Shown piece by piece: positions 7,395 to 16,137 of a stretch of DNA of 64,000 nucleotides. Under the pieces are notes generated by a model. That model was not told the origin of the DNA. It saw only the letters and a program-made list of their open reading frames with translations, and ran no database searches. The DNA lies in contig CANFGT010000005.1 in assembly GCA_947446815.1 (NCBI GenBank), positions 1-64,000 of the forward strand. The letters run 5' to 3'. Each line of letters opens with the position of its first letter. The stretch's first letter is position 1. The translations under genes were made by a program, and so were the position numbers. This stretch comes from Acidimicrobiaceae bacterium (GTDB taxonomy: Bacteria > Actinomycetota > Acidimicrobiia > Acidimicrobiales > Ilumatobacteraceae).

Positions 7395-8561
7395 ATGGCA
7401 TCGTTCCGTGACCTCCTTTCCCAGGCAAAGTCCGAAATCATCGAGATTGATACGGCAGAAGCACAACAGCGCATTCAATCTGGTGGCGTTCTTGTCCTCG
7501 ACGTTCGTGAACCAGATGAATTCGAACAGGGCGCACTGCCCAATGTGTTGCACATCCCTCGTGGACATCTTGAAGCACAGATTGAAGGGCGCGCAACAGA
7601 TCGCGGCCAAGAGATTGTCGTGTATTGCGCTGGTGGTGTTCGAAGTGCATTCGCCGCCAAGACTCTGAAGGAACTCGGCTACACAAACGTGTTGTCGATG
7701 GCCGGCGGTTTTGGCAAGTGGAAAGACGAAGGACGTGAATGGCGTCAGCCCGTCACTTTGACCCCTGATCAGCGCAATCGTTATCAGCGTCACTTGCTTC
7801 TTCCTGAAGTGGGTGTTGAAGGTCAGGCCAAGTTGTTGGGCGCAAAGGTGCTCATGCTTGGTGCAGGCGGCCTTGGTTCACCTGCTGCGCTGTACTTAGC
7901 TGCTGCAGGCGTTGGCACCATTGGCATCGTGGACATGGACGATGTTGATGCTTCGAACTTGCAGCGCCAAATTCTGCACAACATGGATCGCATTGGCGAA
8001 CGCAAAGTTGAATCTGCGCGTATGACCATCGAGAAGTTGAACCCTGATGTCAAGGTGAAGATGTACGACACTCGCCTTGATGCAAGCAACATCATGGAAA
8101 TCATGGAGGGCTACGACGTTGTTGTTGACGGAGCAGACAACTTCCCTAGTCGTTACTTGTTAAACGATGCCAGCGTGAAATTGGGCATCCCTGTTGTTCA
8201 TGGCAGCATCTTCCGTTTCGAAGGAATGGTGTCGGTGTTTCATCCGAAGCAAGGTCCGACATATCGCGACATGGTGCCTGAGCCACCTCCTGCAGAGCTT
8301 GCACCGTCATGTGCAGAAGCTGGTGTTCTCGGTGTCTTGCCCGGAATCATCGGTTCGATTCAGGCATTGGAAACAATCAAGGTCATTCTTGACCTTGGTG
8401 AACCACTCATCGGACGCATCCTCAGCGTGGATACCACCGAGATGTCCTTCCGTGTGTTCAAGCTTCGTGCCGACCCCAACAATGTGGTCACCTATGAAAA
8501 TCGCGATCGCATTGAAGTACGTGACCTCGATGGTCTCTGCGCCCCCTGGCTCAGCCACTAG
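7395..8561 (+). CDS. Rhodanese / ThiF-MoeB-type adenylyltransferase-sulfurtransferase
   Basis: 388 residues with two domains. Residues about 20-118 form a rhodanese domain with LDVREPDEF and active cysteine C78 in VYCAGGVRS. Residues about 125-375 form an E1-like ThiF/MoeB domain: NRYQRHLLLPEVG, nucleotide loop LGAGGLGSP (about 155), DNFPSRYLLN and the conserved cysteine in PSCAEAGVLG (about 306). Such proteins adenylate the C-terminus of a ThiS/MoaD-like carrier and supply sulfur for molybdopterin, thiamine or cysteine synthesis. In mycobacterial MoeZ the rhodanese is at the C-terminus; here it is first. The gene begins 16 nt after the sirtuin stop. The carrier partner is not in the window. 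Confidence 0.9.
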   Translation: MASFRDLLSQAKSEIIEIDTAEAQQRIQSGGVLVLDVREPDEFEQGALPNVLHIPRGHLEAQIEGRATDRGQEIVVYCAGGVRSAFAAKTLKELGYTNVLSMAGGFGKWKDEGREWRQPVTLTPDQRNRYQRHLLLPEVGVEGQAKLLGAKVLMLGAGGLGSPAALYLAAAGVGTIGIVDMDDVDASNLQRQILHNMDRIGERKVESARMTIEKLNPDVKVKMYDTRLDASNIMEIMEGYDVVVDGADNFPSRYLLNDASVKLGIPVVHGSIFRFEGMVSVFHPKQGPTYRDMVPEPPPAELAPSCAEAGVLGVLPGIIGSIQALETIKVILDLGEPLIGRILSVDTTEMSFRVFKLRADPNNVVTYENRDRIEVRDLDGLCAPWLSH

Positions 8562-8571
8562 CGTTTCCTAG

Positions 8572-9720
8572 GTGCCAGCACCAATCATCATTGTCGGAGC
8601 CGGGTTTTCGGGCGCAGTAGTTGCGCGCGAACTCGCTGAAGCCGGAATCGCTTCATGGGTAGTCGACGGTCGTTCACACGTTGCTGGAAATGCCCATACC
8701 GAACGTCGTGAGAATGGCGTCATGGTGCACGTTTATGGCCCGCATATCTTCCACACGGCATTTGAAAATGTCTGGAACTACATCAACAAGTTTGGCGACA
8801 TGGTTCCCTACAACCATCGCGTTAAGGCAACATCGCAAGGTGCCGTGTACTCGTTGCCGGTCAATCTGCACACCATCAACCAGTTCTTCGGAAAGACAAT
8901 GTCGCCGGCTGAAGCTCAAGAGTTCATTGCAGCCCACGCTGACAGCAGCATTGAAACTCCTGTGAGTTTCGAAGATCAGGCGCTCAAGTTTGTTGGTCGC
9001 GAACTCTATGAAGCATTCTTCAAGGGCTACACGCAAAAGCAGTGGGGAGTTTCGCCTACTGAGTTGCCTGCGTCAATCCTTGCACGATTGCCAGTGCGTT
9101 TCTCATACGAAGACAGTTACTTCAACCATCCCTATCAAGCGATTCCGCGAGATGGTTATACGCCCATTGTTGAAGCGATGCTTGATCATCCACTGATTGA
9201 AGTGACGCTGAACAAGACTGTGACACCTGAAGAGCTTTCAGATGCAGAGCATGTGTTTTGGTCTGGGCCGATTGATGAGTATTTCAAAGGAAAGTTTGGC
9301 AATCTCGGATACCGAACACTTGACTTTGTTGAGAGCGAAGACTCCGGCGACTTCCAAGGTTGCCCCGTGATGAACTATTGCGATGTTGAAGTGCCCTACA
9401 CGCGCATTACCGAGCACAAGCATTTTGCGCCGTGGGAATCCCATGAAGGCACAACGATTTACACCGAATACAGCCGCTTGGCAGAGCCTGGGGACATCGC
9501 GTATTACCCCATCCGTCAGGTGAAGGAAAAAGAGCAATTGCTGCAATATGTGGAGGCTGCAAAAGCTGCACGTGGAGTGACTTTTATGGGCCGTCTCGGG
9601 ACGTATCGCTACCTCGATATGGATGTCACCATCAATGAAGCGCTTGAAGTGGCAGAAATGTTCCTGAATTGCCGCCGTGACAATCGTCCAATGCCACCGT
9701 TGGTGGTCGACGCCCTGTGA
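8572..9720 (+). CDS. glf: UDP-galactopyranose mutase
   Basis: 382 residues, the family's usual size, starting from a GTG at 8572. This FAD enzyme interconverts UDP-galactopyranose and UDP-galactofuranose in the cytoplasm. The FAD-binding loop IIIVGAGFSGAV is at residues 5-16. It is followed by GNAHTERRENGVMVHVYGPH, the signature stretch that positions the flavin, then YTQKQWG and, near the end, the arginine-rich GRLGTYRYLDMD. The next gene is a galactofuranosyltransferase, so the pair makes and uses the sugar donor for a galactan. It starts 11 nt after the MoeZ-like gene and may share its transcript. Confidence 0.96.
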   Translation: MPAPIIIVGAGFSGAVVARELAEAGIASWVVDGRSHVAGNAHTERRENGVMVHVYGPHIFHTAFENVWNYINKFGDMVPYNHRVKATSQGAVYSLPVNLHTINQFFGKTMSPAEAQEFIAAHADSSIETPVSFEDQALKFVGRELYEAFFKGYTQKQWGVSPTELPASILARLPVRFSYEDSYFNHPYQAIPRDGYTPIVEAMLDHPLIEVTLNKTVTPEELSDAEHVFWSGPIDEYFKGKFGNLGYRTLDFVESEDSGDFQGCPVMNYCDVEVPYTRITEHKHFAPWESHEGTTIYTEYSRLAEPGDIAYYPIRQVKEKEQLLQYVEAAKAARGVTFMGRLGTYRYLDMDVTINEALEVAEMFLNCRRDNRPMPPLVVDAL

Positions 9721-9736
9721 AACTAGGGGGGTGAGC

Positions 9737-11485
9737 GTGTACCCCCTTGCCCGAATTCAAATTCCGGCACCCGAGTTCTCTGAACCCACGCTCTACGTCC
9801 GTTCTCACGCGGGCACGATTGATGCCTCTGGCCTGCATCTTCCGAAGGACGATCGTGCCACTTTTGATACTGCTTTCGGGGTGTTTGCCGCGGGTCGTTG
9901 GAGTCGCTTGACGTCAATTGCGGACCTTGTCGTGACAATGAATGTGACGGGCCGTGCTCTTGTGGAACTCATTGCATATGCAAGTGGAGTTGACACGGTC
10001 ATCGCATCAAGCGAGGACGCATTGGTTCTGTCGTGTGATGATATTCGTCTTGTCGGAGCTGAATCGTTCTACGTTGCGGTCACTGCGATGGAAGACAATG
10101 TTGTCATTCAAGGTGGTGAGTGGGGAACAACGACCACACCCAAACGCAATGTGCATCTTGGAGTGGCAATCACCACCTTCAATCGTCAGGAATACGTTCT
10201 TTCCACGATCGATAAGTTGGTGGCACTTGAGGCCAATGTTCCTTCAGTTCATAATCATTTGAAAGTTGTTGTTGTCGATAACGCGCGCAACTTGCAACCT
10301 GATATCCCGACGACTGCACCCATACGCGTCTTGCCAAACCCCAACCTTGGTGGTGCTGGTGGATTCGCCCGCGGGCTCATTGAGTTTCGTGAAGAGGGTT
10401 GGAGTACTCACGTTGTCTTCATGGATGACGACATCTCGCTTGAGCCAGAGTCGATTGTGCGCACGATCTCGTTGTTGTCCTATTCGAATTCTGAAGACTT
10501 GTGCATCCATGGTGCAATGATCAGCGAAGAACAGCCGTGGATGCAGTTTGAAGCCGGTTCGGCGTATGAATTCCGTTCGGTGTACCCATTGAGAGCTCAC
10601 GGCCGCGATATCGACCTTCGTCATCGTTCCGAAGTGGTGCACGATCATTTGGAAGTCGATCTTGATTATTCCGCATGGTGGTTCACCGTGTTCCCCATGC
10701 ATATTGGCGTGGATAACCCATTGCCTGTTTTCGTTCGAGGCGATGACGTTGCATTTGGTCTGATGCACACGGGTCGTCACACCGTGACGCTCAATGGAAT
10801 TGCTGTATGGCATGCCGACTTCGCACTGAAGAACAACCCGTCATCTTTGTATTACGAGGTGCGCAACTTTGCTTTGATTGACACCTTGGTGTTTGATGAT
10901 CACACGCGTTGGCATCTGGCTTGGCGCTATTTAGGTTTTGGATTCCGCAATGCGTATTCGCATCGTTACGCCAGTGCTGAATACATGATTTGGGGAATGA
11001 AAGATTTCCTTGCTGGCCCCGAAGAGTGGATGAAGATCGACCATTCGGCCAAACATGATGAAATTCGTCAAGTCAATGAAGAAAAAGCTGGGCCACTCTC
11101 GGAAGAAATGAAGAGCCTTGGTTTTACTCCGCCAAAGTCAAAGATTGTCCGATTAGGCGGATTCTTATTGTCTCCGCTTCTTGGCGGTGGACGTTGGATT
11201 CCAAAACCATTGCGTGCTAACCGTCCAGGTATTGCACAGATTGATGTGCGAGCAGTGGGTCTAGCGATTCGCCACGACAAGATTTTGTATCGTCATCCTC
11301 GTTTTGAAGAGGGGTATCTCTGCGAACGAGACACCAAGCGATTCCGCACGGTGCAACATGAAGTGTTCATCACGACATGGCAGTTGTTGCGCAACTACAA
11401 GAAGCTGAAGAAGGCATATCGCGCGAAGTACCCAGAGATGGTGAGTACTGAAGCGTGGAAGGCCCGTTGCGGTATCGACGCGTAA
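9737..11485 (+). CDS. GlfT2-like galactofuranosyltransferase
   Basis: About 582 residues. The GTG at 9737 is preferred because AGGGGG (9725-9730) lies 6 nt upstream; GTG at 9731 and an ATG at 9677 inside glf are alternatives. An N-terminal beta-rich region (roughly 1-130) precedes a GT2 glycosyltransferase domain: GVAITTFNRQEYV, KVVVVDNARN, PNPNLGGAGGFARG and the metal-binding triad in FMDDDISLE (about 230). Later motifs RGDDVAFG and AVWHADF (about 334-360) are those of GlfT2, which polymerises galactofuranose onto a lipid-linked acceptor. The C-terminal helical part completes the GlfT2 layout. It is convergent with the SpoIID-type gene, 3 nt apart. Confidence 0.9.
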   Translation: MYPLARIQIPAPEFSEPTLYVRSHAGTIDASGLHLPKDDRATFDTAFGVFAAGRWSRLTSIADLVVTMNVTGRALVELIAYASGVDTVIASSEDALVLSCDDIRLVGAESFYVAVTAMEDNVVIQGGEWGTTTTPKRNVHLGVAITTFNRQEYVLSTIDKLVALEANVPSVHNHLKVVVVDNARNLQPDIPTTAPIRVLPNPNLGGAGGFARGLIEFREEGWSTHVVFMDDDISLEPESIVRTISLLSYSNSEDLCIHGAMISEEQPWMQFEAGSAYEFRSVYPLRAHGRDIDLRHRSEVVHDHLEVDLDYSAWWFTVFPMHIGVDNPLPVFVRGDDVAFGLMHTGRHTVTLNGIAVWHADFALKNNPSSLYYEVRNFALIDTLVFDDHTRWHLAWRYLGFGFRNAYSHRYASAEYMIWGMKDFLAGPEEWMKIDHSAKHDEIRQVNEEKAGPLSEEMKSLGFTPPKSKIVRLGGFLLSPLLGGGRWIPKPLRANRPGIAQIDVRAVGLAIRHDKILYRHPRFEEGYLCERDTKRFRTVQHEVFITTWQLLRNYKKLKKAYRAKYPEMVSTEAWKARCGIDA

Positions 11486-11488
11486 GCG

Positions 11489-13882
11489 TTACTTCATAGA
11501 TGCTGCTGCCAGCATTAATGAGGCCCAGGTACTTGGGCCAACGCGCCCGCTCTGTTTGAAGCCAGCACGCTTCTGGTACAACTTCACGTCGTTTGCGAGC
11601 GACGAGGAGAAATCTCCTGTTGCAGAGATTTTCTTTCGTAACACCTTTGCGAGTGCACGTTGAATCGAGCTCACTGCTGGATGTCGTGTGCCCACCTTGA
11701 GAATTGCAAGATCAGAACGAGTGCCAAGACCCAGCGCATCCCATGTGGGGCGATCAACGGTGCCGGTTTGCGGGAGGCTCACGCTGGCTTGGAAAGTCTT
11801 CACTGCTTTCGCAGTTCCGGGACCGAAGTCCCCATCTGTAGCTAATCGTTTAACACCTTTGAGTTTCATGACTGCGTTCAGTTTCTTCTGTACGGCGACG
11901 ACCATTGCACCGCGATTTTTCTTGGCAAGGGGTAATCCAGGAATCAATGTTGCATTGGGAGCGGTAGTGGGGAGAAGCCCCTGCGAGCGAAGTAGGTCAA
12001 GTTGTGTGCGAAGAAAGAGTGTGAATTCTGCTTGACCGCTCGTGGAAAGATGCACCCAGCAGCACAACGATGTGTTGTCAAACCATCGCCACTGTGGTTG
12101 TGCAGAACTTGCAGTGTTCCAGTCAAAAATAGAAACACTGGGGTTAGCGGCTGCAACCGATGCCAAAACTTGGTTAGCACGCGCATAGTTACGTGATGTT
12201 GCGCGGGTTGACATGTTGACAAAGATGATGCGCTGCACTGCTTTAGATGACAATGCCGACAACATCTGTTGCACTTCTGTGTCAAACGTGGCCGGGTCAT
12301 CGTTATAACCCAATTGCACAATTGCAATTGCGGGCGCGGGGAGAGAATTTGCGATCCCAACTCCATCAAGGTCTATTTGCGGTGCGGCAACTGTGAAGAG
12401 GCAATCTGCGCCAGCCATTCCGCGCCCAGCACAGGCTTGGAAGGTCATTGCTGGATAGGCGGGAGTCACCATGTCGTTGAATTCAGGGGCGATACTCTCG
12501 CCGACGGAGTCTCCGATGTAGAGGATGGAACCCACTGGTCCTGCCGCGGGGTCTGCTGGTGCAACGGGGAATGCTTCGTACCATGGCGCGTATAAGTCAA
12601 AGTCGCCACGGAAGTTCCACCCCGTGCGAGTCACTGAACCTGCGGTTCCGGAAATGGTCACTGAAGTTGTGTACCCATTCCAGTCGCCACCGAGCCCGTC
12701 ATGTGCAGTGCTGATGCTCAGGAAGACGCCGATAGTCGGATACATCTTTTGCAATTGAGCAGCGGTGATGTAGCGCGACCAATTATTCAGGGCTGCATCA
12801 GAGGTGATGTCTCCGTTATCGATTTGTGCGCGGAAAGTGCCGCTCGCTGTGCGCCCACCATTTGAAGATGTGAACTCTGTACGAGAGATGGTGTTGTTGG
12901 AATCTTTGACGACATATCCTGCGGTTTCTGCGATGGCACGGTCAGTGCGAGCATCTTCGAGAACTGTTGCAGATGTGGCTCCAACGGAGCGAAGAGCTGC
13001 GCCGCCGTAGACCTGGCAGTTTTGACTATCGCATGTTTTTGCGTATGAGTAACGCGATTCAGAGAGTGAATAGCTTCGTGCAGCGACTGCTTGTGCGCGT
13101 AGAGCGTGCATGCCGAGCCCGCCTGCGCTGTCTCCCCATCCGGCGGGGGATTCACGTGGGACGACGCCTCGTAGGTACGACTCCAACGTCACGAGATTGA
13201 CGACTCGATGGTTGCTGCCATCTATGGTTGCGCGAATGCCTCCGCGGTAATAGCGAATACGAGCCTTGTACGCACTTGTTGCAGGTTCGCAGACGCCAAC
13301 TAGATCTGTTGGGGCGACCGCTGCAGGGTTGGATCCGTTTGTTGTGACGAAGTCAATGGGGCCGCGGATGTTGTCACCAATGAGAGCGAAACCGCTGGGA
13401 GTGCCAGTCGTTGCTCCACATGCAATGTTCGAAGACGCATAAACGTCGTAGGTGTTGGTTGCCACTGGTCGTGCGACTAATGATCCGTACGTTCCGGCAT
13501 GTCCGGCCCACGAGAGAGTTTTGTTCTCGGAAACAACAGCGGCCTGTTTGCCATCTTGTGCTTCGAGCCGCACGCTCATGACTCCGCCAGGTGTTGCACC
13601 TGCATCTGCGGCAGTCAGAGTGGTGAGTGTGCGACCGCCGCCGCCGTAATAGAAATCAATAATGCCCTGCCATGTTGCACCAAGCCGAGTGGCCCATGCG
13701 TAGGCGCCGTATTGGCTGAGACCGCGGCCATGACCATTGCCGTGTCCGCGAATGATGATTCCGAGAGGTGGAAGATTGTCGGCCGAAGCTTTGTGAACAG
13801 CTGCTTGAGTCATAGGCGCAAGAGCGCCAACAGTGGCGAGTATCGCAAAGGCAATACGGTGGCGATGACGATGAGCTCCCAT
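11489..13882 (-). CDS. Secreted SpoIID/LytB - SGNH - peptidoglycan-binding fusion protein
   Basis: 797 residues from the ATG at 13882, which begins a clean signal peptide (MGAHRHRHRIAFAILATVGA, cut after about residue 34). Three parts follow. First is a SpoIID/LytB domain (about 40-400): RGHGNGHGRGLSQYGAYAW, YLRGVVPRESPAGW, LRAQAVAARSY and FTSSNGGRTASG. Second is an SGNH-hydrolase-like domain (about 450-640) with YIGDSVGES, VQLGYNDDP and a late VHLSTSGQ. Third are two peptidoglycan-binding repeats (about 650-797), marked by TDGDFGPGTAKAVKTFQ and TGDFSSSLANDVKLYQ. It should act at the wall: SpoIID domains cleave or activate cleavage of glycan strands, and an SGNH domain could remove acyl groups. 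The SpoIID and PG-binding calls are firm; the SGNH activity is inferred. Confidence 0.9.
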   Translation of the reverse strand: MGAHRHRHRIAFAILATVGALAPMTQAAVHKASADNLPPLGIIIRGHGNGHGRGLSQYGAYAWATRLGATWQGIIDFYYGGGGRTLTTLTAADAGATPGGVMSVRLEAQDGKQAAVVSENKTLSWAGHAGTYGSLVARPVATNTYDVYASSNIACGATTGTPSGFALIGDNIRGPIDFVTTNGSNPAAVAPTDLVGVCEPATSAYKARIRYYRGGIRATIDGSNHRVVNLVTLESYLRGVVPRESPAGWGDSAGGLGMHALRAQAVAARSYSLSESRYSYAKTCDSQNCQVYGGAALRSVGATSATVLEDARTDRAIAETAGYVVKDSNNTISRTEFTSSNGGRTASGTFRAQIDNGDITSDAALNNWSRYITAAQLQKMYPTIGVFLSISTAHDGLGGDWNGYTTSVTISGTAGSVTRTGWNFRGDFDLYAPWYEAFPVAPADPAAGPVGSILYIGDSVGESIAPEFNDMVTPAYPAMTFQACAGRGMAGADCLFTVAAPQIDLDGVGIANSLPAPAIAIVQLGYNDDPATFDTEVQQMLSALSSKAVQRIIFVNMSTRATSRNYARANQVLASVAAANPSVSIFDWNTASSAQPQWRWFDNTSLCCWVHLSTSGQAEFTLFLRTQLDLLRSQGLLPTTAPNATLIPGLPLAKKNRGAMVVAVQKKLNAVMKLKGVKRLATDGDFGPGTAKAVKTFQASVSLPQTGTVDRPTWDALGLGTRSDLAILKVGTRHPAVSSIQRALAKVLRKKISATGDFSSSLANDVKLYQKRAGFKQSGRVGPSTWASLMLAAASMK

Positions 13883-13901
13883 TAGGAACACGCTAGGTGG
13901 T

Positions 13902-14789
13902 TTACACGTCCTGATGGTGGCGTTCGATGCGTTCGCGCTCTTGTGACGCAACTCCAATGAGCACAAGGGTCATCCCCAAAAGATCAATTGTGGTGGGGGT
14001 TTGGTTCAGGAAGATAAACCCCACAATTCCTGCAACAACGGGAAGCAATGCCGCCATAACAGAGAATCGACGAATAGGAATTTTGCGCATCGTGGTCTGA
14101 TCAATGCCATATCCAATTGCATTGGCGAGGAGACCGACGAGTGCACATGCCAAGAGAATGTGTGGCGTACTGAAAGCAGTTGCTGCATCCTTCGCTGCGT
14201 AAGGCGTGATTGCGAGCCCGCCGATGAGTAATCCGATGCCAAGACCGGCAATGCCACGGTTTGCAAGTGCGACACGAGATCCAATCACGATGTAGCCAGC
14301 CCAAAACAGTGATGCAAGAAGAATGAATACGAGCCCCAATGGCTCACTTCCTATTTCAACACCACCAAGAACAATGACGCCGGTAGCGGCAAGGAGCAGT
14401 GCGATGGTGTTACGTAGTGATCGTGTGCGTAAGGCTGCGACAGTAATGGGGCCGATGAATTCAATCGTCACCCCTTTGCCAAGCGGCAGTCGGTCAATGG
14501 CCATATAGAAGAACATGTTCATTAATGCGGTGATCACGCCAAAGATGGCGGCCACTTGAATTTCGCGACGCGTCCATCGCGGCTTGAGGTGGTGCCACTG
14601 GAACGCCATGATGATGATGCCGGCGAAGAGAACGCGCAACCATGCGACGGTTGCAGGGTCGACGTCATCAAAGAGACGCACTGCAATGGCGGCGCCTAGA
14701 TATTGCGCGACAGCAGAGAAGACAAAGAAAAGTTCAGGCGGCGCGTGATCAACAAGTTGTTCTGTGCGCGACCCCTGCGGGGAGGTCAC
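13902..14789 (-). CDS. EamA/DMT-family transporter (RhtA-like)
   Basis: 295 residues with about ten hydrophobic helices in two EamA repeats (about 20-145 and 155-285). Features include VAWLRVLFAGIIIMAF in repeat one, MYFMAIDRLPLGKGVTIEF-like wording at the start of the second helix group (PLGKGVTIEFIGPI), and PVVAGIVGFIFLNQTPTTID in repeat two. The PLGKGV...FIGPI arrangement is typical of RhtA/YddG-type exporters of amino acids or other small metabolites. It lies 19 nt upstream of the SpoIID-type gene and 15 nt downstream of the aldolase gene, all on the minus strand. The substrate is not predictable. Confidence 0.85.
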   Translation of the reverse strand: MTSPQGSRTEQLVDHAPPELFFVFSAVAQYLGAAIAVRLFDDVDPATVAWLRVLFAGIIIMAFQWHHLKPRWTRREIQVAAIFGVITALMNMFFYMAIDRLPLGKGVTIEFIGPITVAALRTRSLRNTIALLLAATGVIVLGGVEIGSEPLGLVFILLASLFWAGYIVIGSRVALANRGIAGLGIGLLIGGLAITPYAAKDAATAFSTPHILLACALVGLLANAIGYGIDQTTMRKIPIRRFSVMAALLPVVAGIVGFIFLNQTPTTIDLLGMTLVLIGVASQERERIERHHQDV

Positions 14790-14804
14790 TGGAAGTGCCG
14801 AGGA

Positions 14805-15641
14805 CTAGTCGAACAAGTCGGGATCGGTGCGGCAAATCTCTTGCCAGAGAGGCTGGAAGTGCATCCAACCAGTGATTGCATTGCCTGCGTTCTCGCGTGT
14901 GTAAACAGCGGACTCATGCGGAATGTGCTTTGGTGTTCCTGCAGCCATGGCCGCAAGTTGCGCCTGTGCGCAACGCTCGAAACACACATACCAGAACACT
15001 GCTTCATCGACTGATGCGCCAACAGTGAAGTGACCGTGGTTCTGGTGGATAGCAGCGCGGTAGTTTCCGAATGCTTCAGCGAAATCACGACCAGCGGACT
15101 CTTCGAACACAACGGCGCCACCGTGATCTGCAATCACAACATTGTTCTCGTAGAACGCACATGAGTCTTGTGTCAGTGGATCAAGCTGAATGCCCAGAGA
15201 GCTAAATGCTTTGCCGTAGACGGAGTGTGCATGTGCTGCTGCGATGACATCAGGACGGGCATGGTGCACTGCTGCATGCAAAACGTATGCGGCGCGATTC
15301 ACGCTGTGCTTGCCAATGACGACTTCACCATGGTGGTTGACCAAGATGAGATCGCTGACGCTCACGTGACGGAAAGAAAGCCCAAGTGGGTTCACCCAGA
15401 AGTGGTCAGGAAATTCAGGGTCGCGCACGGTGATGTGTCCGGCAACGCCTTCGCCGAAACCAAAGCGTCCGAAGATACGAAGTGCGCCAGCAAGGCGCTG
15501 CTTGCGATGAAGACGCTCTTCTTCGACCGTCGCCTTAGGCGCTAAGTCTTCGAAGCCGATGGTGGTGACTTCTTTTGGTGTCAACGGAATGCCGTCGATC
15601 ATGCGAGTTTCTACTTTTGGTGCATCTGGCGTGATGGTCAT
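14805..15641 (-). CDS. Class II aldolase/adducin family protein
   Basis: 278 residues. The core aldolase_II fold is clear: GEGVAGHITVRDPEFPDHFW, LILVNHHGEVVIG, the zinc-site histidines in AAHAHSVYGKAF, and GHFTVGASVDEAVFWYVCFE towards the end. It belongs to the adducin-like branch with N- and C-terminal extensions (about 40 residues each), which often lacks a proven aldolase activity. Members act on phosphorylated or hydroxy-aldehyde sugars with a divalent metal. It is divergent from ridA by 19 nt and is followed on its own strand by the EamA transporter. Confidence 0.87.
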   Translation of the reverse strand: MTITPDAPKVETRMIDGIPLTPKEVTTIGFEDLAPKATVEEERLHRKQRLAGALRIFGRFGFGEGVAGHITVRDPEFPDHFWVNPLGLSFRHVSVSDLILVNHHGEVVIGKHSVNRAAYVLHAAVHHARPDVIAAAHAHSVYGKAFSSLGIQLDPLTQDSCAFYENNVVIADHGGAVVFEESAGRDFAEAFGNYRAAIHQNHGHFTVGASVDEAVFWYVCFERCAQAQLAAMAAGTPKHIPHESAVYTRENAGNAITGWMHFQPLWQEICRTDPDLFD

Positions 15642-15660
15642 GGACTCACCTTAGGACAGA

Positions 15661-16068
15661 ATGGGTTGCATGGGAATCAGCGAGATCCAACCAGAACATA
15701 TGGCTCCACCAGCGGCAAAATACGCTCACGCCGTCAAGGTGGACAATGCCGATTCATTCCTCTTTACCTCCGGTGTCGTTCCGATGATGTCTGATGGCAC
15801 GGTTCCTCCATCCATTGAGGGGCAGGCCCGTGTTGTGTGGGCGAATCTGCTGGAAATTCTGAAGTCATCTCAGATGGGCGTGGCGAACATCGCCAGTATC
15901 ACTACATATGTGGTGGCAGGGGAGCAATTGAGCGATCGCTTGTCTGCAGTGATGGGCGTCAGAGATGAGGTCCTAGGCGACCACCGCGCCGCGAGCACCC
16001 TTGTGACGGTTCCCGCTCTGGCCCGACCCGAATGGTTGATGGAAATCAGCCTTGTCGCCGCCAAATAG
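15661..16068 (+). CDS. RidA family protein
   Basis: 135 residues, the size of a RidA/YjgF subunit. RidA trimers hydrolyse reactive enamine/imine intermediates made by PLP enzymes. Seen here are KYAHAVKVDNADSFLFTSGV, then QARVVWANLLEIL and LARPEWLMEISLVA at the C-terminus, where the family's invariant Arg and Glu lie. The ATG at 15661 has AGGA about 5 nt upstream; a second ATG is at 15670. Variation in the middle (VAGEQLSDRLSAVMGVRDEV) suggests a subgroup other than the canonical deaminase, so the substrate may differ. Seventy nt of G-rich spacer separate it from the mutase gene. Confidence 0.87.
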   Translation: MGCMGISEIQPEHMAPPAAKYAHAVKVDNADSFLFTSGVVPMMSDGTVPPSIEGQARVVWANLLEILKSSQMGVANIASITTYVVAGEQLSDRLSAVMGVRDEVLGDHRAASTLVTVPALARPEWLMEISLVAAK

Positions 16069-16101
16069 GGGACGAATCGAGTTTCTCACCGTGTCCCATT
16101 A

Positions 16102-16135
16102 GGGGGCACTGGGGGCACCCCCGTACCATTGGTAC
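16102..16135 (+). promoter_or_regulatory. Repeat-rich leader just before the mutase gene
   Basis: Two copies of GGGGGCAC stand at 16102-16109 and 16111-16118. They are followed at 16123-16135 by a near-perfect palindrome, GTACCA-T-TGGTAC, ending 2 nt before the mutase ATG. No Shine-Dalgarno is visible in its place, so the mRNA may be leaderless or the palindrome may be an operator. This is observed structure with only a suggested role. Confidence 0.3.
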
Positions 16136-16137
16136 CT

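Noticed and set aside
10244-10813. 189-residue minus-strand frame inside the GlfT2-like gene
   Set aside because: It lies wholly within a convincing gene and has no family motif or ribosome site.
16069-16137. Cobalamin riboswitch ahead of the mutase gene
   Set aside because: Only about 70 nt separate it from ridA, too short for a B12 element, and no B12-box sequence is seen.
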